Of a stretch of DNA of 64,000 nucleotides, positions 43,756-50,989 are shown piece by piece; position 1 is the first letter of the stretch; each line of letters opens with the position of its first letter. The stretch is from the NCBI GenBank assembly GCA_910584235.1, contig CAJTZD010000009.1, positions 1 to 64,000 on the forward strand. The letters are read 5' to 3'. The DNA is from an uncultured Acetatifactor sp. Lineage in GTDB: Bacteria > Bacillota > Clostridia > Lachnospirales > Lachnospiraceae. The notes beneath the pieces were generated by a model. The model saw only the letters and a program-made list of their open reading frames with translations, made no database searches and had not been told where the DNA came from. A program made the translations under genes and the position numbers.

Positions 43756-46101
43756 ATGAGAAAAAGTTTACTGATAGCGGCAGCTAACCTGCGCAGGGCA
43801 AAGGGCCAGACCATTGCCATTATAGCATTGATTTTACTGGCATCCGCCATGCTGAACCTGGGGCTGATGCTGACGCATGACTACAAGCGCAATTTTGACC
43901 GCTGCCACGACAGGCTCCATGACGGTCATGTGACCCTGGCCATAGACGGCAGAGGGGAGGAGCTTCTGGACTTCCTGACGCGGACATTGGAAGAAGACGG
44001 TGATGTAACGGAATTTTCCTGCGAGGATGCGCTGTCCATGGTAGGCAGCTTTGCCTATAACGGGGGCGAGGTCAACACGGAGTTCGTGATACTGGAAAAG
44101 GAGACGGCCTTAAGCCGTCCGGTGGGCAGGATGGAAATTGTGGAGGAGGGAGCAGGTAAGAGCGGCATCTATCTTCCCATGCTCTATGGGGCTGACGGGA
44201 AGATTTCTGTCGGCGATACCATGGACATCAGTATCGGCAACCATGTGATGCAGTATCAGGTCTGCGGATTCTTGAACAGTGCCATGGCAGGCTCCCACAA
44301 CTGCAGCATGAGCGCCCTGTTGCTTACGGCGGACAAATATGAGGAGCTGGAGGAGTCGGGCTACGCGCCGGCATCCACCCTTGTCTCGGTGCGGATCCGG
44401 GATAAGGAGCAGAGCGAGGATTTCGAGGCCGCGCTGAAAAATAAGGTCTCTGCCGCTTATCCAACGAGCCGGCTGCTGAGCAATTCCTATGAACTGGTTT
44501 CCACCTCCCGGTATATTTCCCAGATGATATGCTCCAGCGTGGTAAACGCCATGGCATTTTTTGTGGCATTGATTGCGATGGTGGTGATTTCCTCCAATGT
44601 CATCAACTATATCCAGGAGAACATGAAGAATCTGGGAGCAATGAAAGCCATTGGATACAAAAGCGGCCAGATCGTGGCAGGGCTACTGGTACAGTTCCTG
44701 GGGGTGGCGGTGGCGACTGCGGCAGCGGGTATTGGCCTTTCTTACTGCCTGTTCCCATCTGTGAACCGGATGATGATTGCCCAGACAGGGATTCCTTATG
44801 AGATGCGGTTCCAGCCTCTGCTCTGTGTGATGACATTTGCTGCCTGCGGGGGATTTGTGGCCCTGGCCGTGTGGCTTTCCTCCCGCAGGATACGAAAAAT
44901 TGAGCCCATCGTGGCCCTGCGGCAGGGCGTTCTGACCCATAGCTTCAAGCGCAATCATGTGGAACTGGAGGGGACGCGGGCACCGCTGCAGCTGGCCCTT
45001 GCGCTGAAGACCTGCCTTTCCGGGATGAAGCAGAACGTCACGGTGGGCATTACCATGCTGATGCTTTCGCTGGTGGTGGTGTTCTCGGTGCTGATGGTGG
45101 AGAATGTCATTGTGGACATGACACCCTTTATCAACCTGATTGTGGGGGAGACGGCGGAGGCCTGCATAAATGTGAACCCCGGGGCGGAGGCGGCGCTTTT
45201 GCAGGCTGCGGAGGAAGAGGTCTGCGTAGAAAAGATTTATCTGTACAGTTCCACGGAGGTGTGTCATGTGGGCGGGAGTGCCCTGATAGCTACCATGGCG
45301 GAGGATTTTTCCCAGGTGAATAACCAGGATGTATGCTATCAGGGACGGTTTCCTCAGTATGACAACGAGGTGGCCATCGGGGCTAAGTATGCCAAAGAGC
45401 AGGGACTGAAGATTGGGGACGAGATTGCCCTGACGGTGGAGGGGAAAGAGGTGGATTACCTGATCTGCGGCCTCACCCAGATTTCCAACAACCTGGGCAA
45501 GGACTGCCTGCTGACCCGGGAGGGCTTTGAGCGTATGGGGGCGTTCAACGACATGAGCTACTATATCAACCTGGTACCGGGGGCGGACAACAAGGCTTTC
45601 CGAGAGAGGATGGAGGAGCGGCTGGGCAGCGATTTGAACATGACCGTCGATATAGCGTCCGTGATAGAGGGCTCAGCCGGGATCTATGTGTCCCTGATGG
45701 CGGCCATCGTGGTGGGAATCCTGGTGCTTGGCGTGTCTGTCATCGCTTTCGTGCTTTATCTGCTGGTAAGGCTTTCGATTGGCAGCAGGAAGCGGGACTA
45801 CGGTATCCTGAAAGCTCTTGGCTTTACCACAGGCCAGCTTGTTCTCCAGACCGCGGCCAGTTTCCTGCCGGCGGTGCTGCTTTCCACCGCAGTGGGCATT
45901 GCAGTCAGCGCAGTAATCATCAATCCGGTGGTGGCGCTGTTCCTGGGCGGGATCGGCATTGTGAAGTGTACGTTTACCGTTCCGCTGGGATGGACTATCC
46001 TGTCGGGGGCAGGGCTGGTGCTCACAGCCTTTGGGCTGGCCTGCCTGTTGTCCCTGCGAATCCGGAAGATTGCGCCCGTGGTGCTGTTAGCCGGGGAGTA
46101 G
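43756..46101 (+). CDS. FtsX-like ABC transporter permease
   Basis: A 781-residue membrane protein. The ATG at 43756 is 8 nt after GGAG; the ATG at 43750 is too close. An N-terminal helix (IAIIALILLASAMLNLGLML) is followed by a periplasmic-type domain of about 200 residues. Then comes a first FtsX block of three helices (VVNAMAFFVALIAMVVISSNVI onward), a second extracytoplasmic domain, and a second FtsX block near the C-terminus (GIYVSLMAAIVVGILVLGVSVI onward). The motif NMKNLGAMKAIGYKSGQI and its partner RDYGILKALGFTTGQL are the conserved cytoplasmic loops. Partner of the upstream ATPase. Tandem hairpins follow the stop. Confidence 0.92.
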   Translation: MRKSLLIAAANLRRAKGQTIAIIALILLASAMLNLGLMLTHDYKRNFDRCHDRLHDGHVTLAIDGRGEELLDFLTRTLEEDGDVTEFSCEDALSMVGSFAYNGGEVNTEFVILEKETALSRPVGRMEIVEEGAGKSGIYLPMLYGADGKISVGDTMDISIGNHVMQYQVCGFLNSAMAGSHNCSMSALLLTADKYEELEESGYAPASTLVSVRIRDKEQSEDFEAALKNKVSAAYPTSRLLSNSYELVSTSRYISQMICSSVVNAMAFFVALIAMVVISSNVINYIQENMKNLGAMKAIGYKSGQIVAGLLVQFLGVAVATAAAGIGLSYCLFPSVNRMMIAQTGIPYEMRFQPLLCVMTFAACGGFVALAVWLSSRRIRKIEPIVALRQGVLTHSFKRNHVELEGTRAPLQLALALKTCLSGMKQNVTVGITMLMLSLVVVFSVLMVENVIVDMTPFINLIVGETAEACINVNPGAEAALLQAAEEEVCVEKIYLYSSTEVCHVGGSALIATMAEDFSQVNNQDVCYQGRFPQYDNEVAIGAKYAKEQGLKIGDEIALTVEGKEVDYLICGLTQISNNLGKDCLLTREGFERMGAFNDMSYYINLVPGADNKAFRERMEERLGSDLNMTVDIASVIEGSAGIYVSLMAAIVVGILVLGVSVIAFVLYLLVRLSIGSRKRDYGILKALGFTTGQLVLQTAASFLPAVLLSTAVGIAVSAVIINPVVALFLGGIGIVKCTFTVPLGWTILSGAGLVLTAFGLACLLSLRIRKIAPVVLLAGE

Positions 46102-46160
46102 TGTGCAAAGAAGTTCTAAGACAGCAAAGTACGCTGCCTAAGAACTTCTAAGTTGCACAC
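46101..46160 (+). terminator. Long imperfect hairpin directly after the permease gene
   Basis: GTGTGCAA...GTTCTAAG and CTTAGAAC-type arms close around CAGC/GCTG, and the ends GTGTGCAA and TTGCACAC pair perfectly (46101-46108 with 46153-46160). It begins at the permease stop codon. There is no T run, so it may act in mRNA protection or as a shared terminator rather than a classical one. Confidence 0.5.
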
Positions 46161-46161
46161 A

Positions 46162-46202
46162 GAAGAATGCCCAAGCGAACTTTGTTCGCTTGGGCATTCT
46201 TC
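46162..46202 (+). terminator. Perfect 18-bp hairpin
   Basis: GAAGAATGCCCAAGCGAA (46162-46179) pairs perfectly with 46185-46202 around a 5-nt loop (CTTTG). The right flank is G-rich and the left flank lacks a strong A run, so a conventional terminator is not certain. Confidence 0.5.
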
Positions 46203-46246
46203 AGGGGGGCACCTTTGGAGGGAATGTGTTTGCTTGCAAACCCCTC

Positions 46247-46322
46247 TCTAATATGTTAGAAAAAGTGCTTGCGAATTTTTCTCTAATGTGTTAGAGTAAA
46301 AATGTACTCTAACACATTAGAG
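46247..46322 (+). promoter_or_regulatory. Three BlaI/MecI-type operators over the promoter and ribosome site
   Basis: TCTAATATGTTAGA (46247-46260), CTCTAATGTGTTAGAG (46281-46296) and CTCTAACACATTAGAG (46307-46322) share a dyad TCTAA-N4-TTAGA; the third is the second in inverse orientation. TTGCGA (46269-46274) and TAGAGT (46292-46297) may be the promoter, so the middle operator covers the -10. The third ends at the GGGAGG ribosome site of the BlaI-like gene. Confidence 0.8.
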
Positions 46323-46335
46323 GGAGGTTTTTGCT

Positions 46336-46707
46336 ATGGAGACTCCAAAGATTTTTGAGAGCGAATATCGTTTCTGCCTGATTTTATGGGAGCATGAGCC
46401 GGTGCGCAGCAGCGAACTGGTGCGGCTGTGCCGGGAGCAGCTGGGCTGGAAGCCCACCACTACATATACGGTGATCAAGCGGCTTTCGGAGCGGGGCGTG
46501 TTGAAGAATGAGGACAGCACGGTTACGGCTTTGGTCACCAAAGACCAGGTGCAGGCCGCGGAGATCGACGAGCTGGTGGAGAAGAAGTTCGGCGGTTCCC
46601 TCCCGGCTTTCGTGGCGGCTTTTACAAAGCATGGGAAGATGACGGAAAAAGAAATTGATGAGGTGCAGCGGATGATAGACCGCTTCCGGAAAGGAGAGGG
46701 CCAATGA
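46336..46707 (+). CDS. BlaI/MecI/CopY family repressor
   Basis: A 123-residue winged-helix repressor. Key parts are EYRFCLILWEHEPVRSSELVRL, WKPTTTYTVIKRLSERG (recognition helix) and the wing LKNEDSTVTALVTKDQVQ; the C-terminal helices (about 75-123) would dimerise and hold the usual cleavage region. Three matching dyads lie upstream, pointing to autorepression. Its stop overlaps the start of a BlaR1-like gene. In the family, the BlaR1 sensor triggers cleavage of the repressor. Confidence 0.93.
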   Translation: METPKIFESEYRFCLILWEHEPVRSSELVRLCREQLGWKPTTTYTVIKRLSERGVLKNEDSTVTALVTKDQVQAAEIDELVEKKFGGSLPAFVAAFTKHGKMTEKEIDEVQRMIDRFRKGEGQ

Positions 46708-49259
46708 GAGATATTTTTCTGGAGGTGATGAGCAGGAGCATGGCGGCGGGATGGCTGGTGCTGACCGTGGCGGTGCTGCGGGTGGCTCTTAAGAGAGCGC
46801 CTAAGGCAGTGCGTATGCTGCTTTGGGGCATGGTGGCATTGCGGCTGTTGTGTCCTGTTTCCATCGAGAGCAGGTTCAGCCTGATTCCGGAGGGGCAGGC
46901 CGCGCCATGGGGGGTGCTGGCGGAGGAAAGATGGAACCGGAATGAGGGGCTTTCACCGGGAAATGGGGCGGGGAATGCCTCAGGGGAGGTGCAGATATCC
47001 GGGGCAGGGAACGGCCAAGCCGGGGCGGGAAGTGATTTGTCCGGAAAAGGGGAGCTTTCCGCAGACGGCAGATATGGAGCAGACGGTTTTGACCCATGGG
47101 GAGAAAAATGGAATATCATAGATACATTATCAGTTATATGGTTGTTCGGCGGGCTGGCCATGGGCCTGTATGCACTGCTCACCTATCTGCGTCTGCGGAA
47201 GCTGGTCGGCACGGCGGTGGTCATGCAGGACAATATCTTCCAGAGCGAGAGAGTGGCCTCGCCCTTTGTGCTGGGGCTGGTGCGGCCAAAAATCTATCTC
47301 CCTTTCCGGATAGAGGGGAAGAATCTGGAGCATGTGGTGATGCATGAGCAGGTGCATATCCGCAGAAAGGATCACTGGTGGAAGCCGCTGGGATATGCTC
47401 TGTTGTCCGTATATTGGTTCCATCCGCTGATGTGGCTTGCCTATGGATTGCTGAGCCGGGATATTGAGCTGGCCTGTGACGAAAGGACCATTAGGGGGCT
47501 TGATGACGGGCAGCGGGCGGACTATTCCCAGGCACTTTTGGACTGCAGCGTCAGCCGTCGGAGCATCTGTGCCTGTCCGCTGGCCTTTGGAGAAACGGGT
47601 GTGAAGACACGGGTAAAGTCAGTGCTGCACTACCGGAAGCCGACGTTTTGGATTGTGGGGCTGGCGGCGGTTGTCTGCATTGTGGTGGCAGTGTGCTTTC
47701 TCACCAATCCCGCCCGGGATTCTGACCGCAGGGATACCCTTGCCTGGGCGCAGACGTTTTCCGCCCGGGAGGTGGAAAGTGCGGATTTGGTGGTTACGCC
47801 CAGGTCTCCCGGTAAGGAATACAAGCGGCTGTCGGAAAGCGACATTGCCGCCATGGTGAAACTGCTGAACCAGAGTGAGGGAACGTACCGGGAGGAGCAG
47901 GGAATCGTGGAGGGAGGCAGCACTTTCTTCTACCTGACCATGGAGGACGGCAGTGCCCATGTAGTGGGAAACCTGGCGGATACCTACTTGGTCATTGACG
48001 GGGAATATTATGAGGCAGATGCCGATTGGCTGGCTTCCTGGAACGAGGCATTTCCGGAGGGGGAGGAGGCCCTGCCGGAGGGGTATTTTGACATGCGGTC
48101 CTGGTTCGGGCAAATGGGGACGGGACAGACCGGAGGACAGGAAGCGCCTGGAAAGTCCGGGGCCGGGGAGTCCGGGCAGCCAGGGGCGGGACAGGCAGAA
48201 CCGGGAGGGCCCGGGTTCGGCCAGTCTGCGGAGACAGTGGTCTGGGAGGACGCCGATCTGGACCGGGACGGGGAGGCGGAGACCATCCGCGTCCGTGAGG
48301 TTTTGGCGGGAGAACTTTATCTCCTGGAAGTCCTGAAACAGGACGGCACGGTACTATGGAGCGAGGAGGCCGGGATGCCTCATGTAGGATGGAACACGAT
48401 TCTGCTGTGCCAAAGCGGCGGGGAAGATTACCTTGTCCGCTATCACCCCAATGTTTCTCAGGGGATAGGCAGCTACACCTGCGAGCAGTTCACCTTGGCG
48501 GGCGGCCAGGAGACACAGGAAAATTTCTGGGAGGCGGATTTTGAACTGGCTTCCGCCCTGCAGACCACCGGGAAGATGCGTGCCTTTGCGGAGGTGGCAA
48601 ATGAATTTCTCAAAAACGGCACAGTGCTTTTGAGCACCTGGGAGGGGGAGCTGGTGATAGGCCCCAGACCGGCATCTAAACTGCAGACGTTGTATCCCGT
48701 CAGGTTCGGTCAGGAGGATGGAGAGGGCTATCCGGAGGAGGACGCCTGGTGGGCTTTCGATTCGGGGCTGCCTGAGGATACCCCGCCTTTGGAATTCATT
48801 ATGGCCAGCGGCGCCAGCTCCTCGTACACCAGACTAAGCTTGCATCCGGACGGCTCTTTCGAGGGTTTCCATTCGGACAATGAGAATATGGCGGCGGAAG
48901 AATATCCCCAGGGAACAAGGTATTACTGTGAATTCACCGGAAGATTTGACGAAATAACGAAGATAGATGAATATTCCTTTTCCATGCGGCTTGCAGAGCT
49001 GAATTATGGGACGGAACGGGACAAAGTGTGGATTCAGGATGAGGTCCGCTACATCGGTTCGGAGGCTTTCGGAGTGGAGCGGGGGGAGGATTTCCGCTTC
49101 TATCTGCCGGGAGCGCCTCTGGGGGATTTGGATGAGGCCTTTACAGAATGGTCTCCGGATTACTATCTGTGGAGGGACGGAGCCATCGACAGGCTGTCCT
49201 CTTATGGGCTCTACAACGTAGAGGGCGGATACGGATTCTTCACTTCCTGGCTGGACTGA
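46704..49259 (+). CDS. BlaR1-like M56 metallopeptidase with a novel extracytoplasmic domain
   Basis: An 851-residue membrane protease. Helices occur near the N-terminus, the zinc site is HEQVHIRRKDH (about 213-223), and the downstream Glu is in DIELACDER. The last helix is WIVGLAAVVCIVVAVCFL (about 313-331). BlaR1/MecR1 then carry a penicillin-binding domain; here there is none (no SxxK/SxN/KTG set was seen). Instead come about 500 residues: a region starting FSAREVESADLVV, a Gly/Gln/Pro-rich linker, a DADLDRDGEAE segment resembling a Ca-binding loop, and beta-rich repeats. A second Gly/Ser-rich insert lies near residues 88-130. The signal sensed is unknown, and no beta-lactamase is nearby. 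Confidence 0.87.
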   Translation: MRDIFLEVMSRSMAAGWLVLTVAVLRVALKRAPKAVRMLLWGMVALRLLCPVSIESRFSLIPEGQAAPWGVLAEERWNRNEGLSPGNGAGNASGEVQISGAGNGQAGAGSDLSGKGELSADGRYGADGFDPWGEKWNIIDTLSVIWLFGGLAMGLYALLTYLRLRKLVGTAVVMQDNIFQSERVASPFVLGLVRPKIYLPFRIEGKNLEHVVMHEQVHIRRKDHWWKPLGYALLSVYWFHPLMWLAYGLLSRDIELACDERTIRGLDDGQRADYSQALLDCSVSRRSICACPLAFGETGVKTRVKSVLHYRKPTFWIVGLAAVVCIVVAVCFLTNPARDSDRRDTLAWAQTFSAREVESADLVVTPRSPGKEYKRLSESDIAAMVKLLNQSEGTYREEQGIVEGGSTFFYLTMEDGSAHVVGNLADTYLVIDGEYYEADADWLASWNEAFPEGEEALPEGYFDMRSWFGQMGTGQTGGQEAPGKSGAGESGQPGAGQAEPGGPGFGQSAETVVWEDADLDRDGEAETIRVREVLAGELYLLEVLKQDGTVLWSEEAGMPHVGWNTILLCQSGGEDYLVRYHPNVSQGIGSYTCEQFTLAGGQETQENFWEADFELASALQTTGKMRAFAEVANEFLKNGTVLLSTWEGELVIGPRPASKLQTLYPVRFGQEDGEGYPEEDAWWAFDSGLPEDTPPLEFIMASGASSSYTRLSLHPDGSFEGFHSDNENMAAEEYPQGTRYYCEFTGRFDEITKIDEYSFSMRLAELNYGTERDKVWIQDEVRYIGSEAFGVERGEDFRFYLPGAPLGDLDEAFTEWSPDYYLWRDGAIDRLSSYGLYNVEGGYGFFTSWLD

Positions 49260-49403
49260 GACAGAAACCGAGATAGAAAGGGCTGTTTGCGGCATCGCTG
49301 TTTAAGAGGATGCTGTATGACGATATGTGATATGTAATTTGGAGTGTCTTTGGCCGGCAGGAAATATCCGGTCTGGCCTGTTGCTGCGCGAAGCATTCAC
49401 TGC

Positions 49404-49449
49404 CAGGGCTCCTCAAAGGCATGGTTTAAGGCGCCTTTGAGGAGCCCTG
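49404..49449. terminator. Strong hairpin between convergent BlaR1-like and MATE genes
   Basis: CAGGGCTCCTCAAAGGC (49404-49420) pairs perfectly over 17 bp with 49433-49449 around a 12-nt loop. It probably serves both converging transcripts. The rest of 49260-49524 shows no gene. Confidence 0.7.
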
Positions 49450-49524
49450 CGGTATTTCTGTTATGGTTTCGGCTTTCTGCTGTTCCTCCGGATTATAGCC
49501 CAGCGCCAAAGGCAAATAAAGCAT

Positions 49525-50904
49525 TCACCCCACCGAGGATTCATCCTGCTCCACAGGCCGGGTCAGCTGCCTGATCCAGCGGAAGCTGTTCCCATAGAAA
49601 GCGGCCGGAATGCATTTCAGATACTGGTCCGCGTTCAGTACCAGCAAAACCACCACCGGAGAAGCGTTCCAGAGGAAAGCGCTGGCAAAGGACAGAGGAA
49701 TTACAATGCACCAAATCACAATCAGGTCCATGATCATCACATACCGGGTGTCCCCGCCGCCGCAGATGACGCCGGTATTCATACACATCTGATAGGACAT
49801 CACCACCAGCACCGTGGACTCGATCAGGATAAAGGCATTTGCCAGTTCCCTGGTCCGGGGCTCCAGTGTATACAGGCTCAGCAGCGGGATGCGGATAAAG
49901 AACAGAATCGTCCCCAGCAGGATGCCGATACAGAGGAAGAGCACCTGGAACGTCCTGGTGTACTCCTTGACTTTGGGCACGTTGCCGGTGCCCACGGCCT
50001 TGCCCGTCAGCACGGCGGCAGCGGAGGAGGCTCCCACGGACATTACTTTCAGGAACAGGAAAATGGTGGAGGAGATGGAGTGGGCCGCGATGGCGCTGGA
50101 GGACATATGCCCCAGGATGACAGTCTGCAGGGCTGTGTTGCAGCCCCAGAGAAAGCCTGTGGTCACCACCGGGAGGCTGACGCGGATGTAGTCTTTTGCC
50201 AGCACGGAGTCTATCCGGAGGAAATCCCGGAGGCGCAGCCTCAGCACTTTATCCCTGCAGAGCACATAGAAAACCACGATAAGGCATTCCACGATGCGGG
50301 CGGTGAGGGTTCCGATGGCGGCGCCCCGGACGCCCAGCTCCGGGAAGCCGAACCGTCCCCCTATCAGGGTATAGTTGATGGAACAGTTCAGAATCAGGGC
50401 TATGACGGACACATACAGCGCAATGCTCACCTTTTCCACGATGCGCATAGTACCCAGAAGAACCGTGGTCACGGCAAAGAACAGATAGCTGAATCTGACG
50501 ATGGACAGATAGTCCATGCCCTGCCTGATGATGGCTTCGTCCGCCGTAAAAATCCCCACAGCCCCGTGGGGGAAGAGGCTCACCAGGGCGAAGAGCAGTA
50601 CGGCAATGGCAACGGCGGCCCGGAAAGCGATGGCCATGAGCCTGCGGACAGGGTCGGCTTTTTTCTGCCCCCAGTACTGGCTGGCCAGTACCACCATACC
50701 GTTGCTGACGCCGAAGACCAGCTGCTGCAGAATGAACTGAATCTGGTTCACCGCGGCCACGCCGGACAGCGCCGTCTCCGAATAGCCGCCCAGCATGATA
50801 TTGTCCGCCAGGTTCACGCTGAGCACCACCGCCTGCTGGAGCATCAGGGCGCTCATCAATCGGAAAAAGGATTTGTAAAAGTCTTTGTCTCTGGTCAATC
50901 GCAT
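49525..50904 (-). CDS. MATE family efflux transporter (third copy)
   Basis: A 459-residue polytopic protein with an AAGGGAG site. Signatures are VNLADNIMLGGYSETALSGVA, LVFGVSNGMVVLASQYWGQK and, in the second half, HSISSTIFLFLKVMSVGASSAAAVLTGKAVG. The motif CGGGDTRYVMIMDL replaces the GxGDT motif of the half repeat. It is clearly diverged from the other two MATE proteins here. It lies 85 nt upstream of nothing but the feoAB 3' end on the same strand, so it could be read from the feoAB transcript, since no terminator was seen between them. Confidence 0.9.
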   Translation of the reverse strand: MRLTRDKDFYKSFFRLMSALMLQQAVVLSVNLADNIMLGGYSETALSGVAAVNQIQFILQQLVFGVSNGMVVLASQYWGQKKADPVRRLMAIAFRAAVAIAVLLFALVSLFPHGAVGIFTADEAIIRQGMDYLSIVRFSYLFFAVTTVLLGTMRIVEKVSIALYVSVIALILNCSINYTLIGGRFGFPELGVRGAAIGTLTARIVECLIVVFYVLCRDKVLRLRLRDFLRIDSVLAKDYIRVSLPVVTTGFLWGCNTALQTVILGHMSSSAIAAHSISSTIFLFLKVMSVGASSAAAVLTGKAVGTGNVPKVKEYTRTFQVLFLCIGILLGTILFFIRIPLLSLYTLEPRTRELANAFILIESTVLVVMSYQMCMNTGVICGGGDTRYVMIMDLIVIWCIVIPLSFASAFLWNASPVVVLLVLNADQYLKCIPAAFYGNSFRWIRQLTRPVEQDESSVG

Positions 50905-50989
50905 AGTTTAGGCTCCCTTTTTTGTTAGTGCGCTTATTTCGGGCTTTCACCGATTGCCTGTAGCAGGCTCTGGGACTCTTTCCATCTTT

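Noticed and set aside
46704-49259. A true beta-lactam sensor BlaR1/MecR1
   Set aside because: The C-terminal penicillin-binding domain and its serine motifs were not found, and no beta-lactamase or PBP2a gene is near.
50080-50928. A 282-codon plus-strand frame opposite the third MATE gene
   Set aside because: The MATE reading on the minus strand has family motifs and a good start; this frame is His/Gln/Gly-rich antisense sequence.
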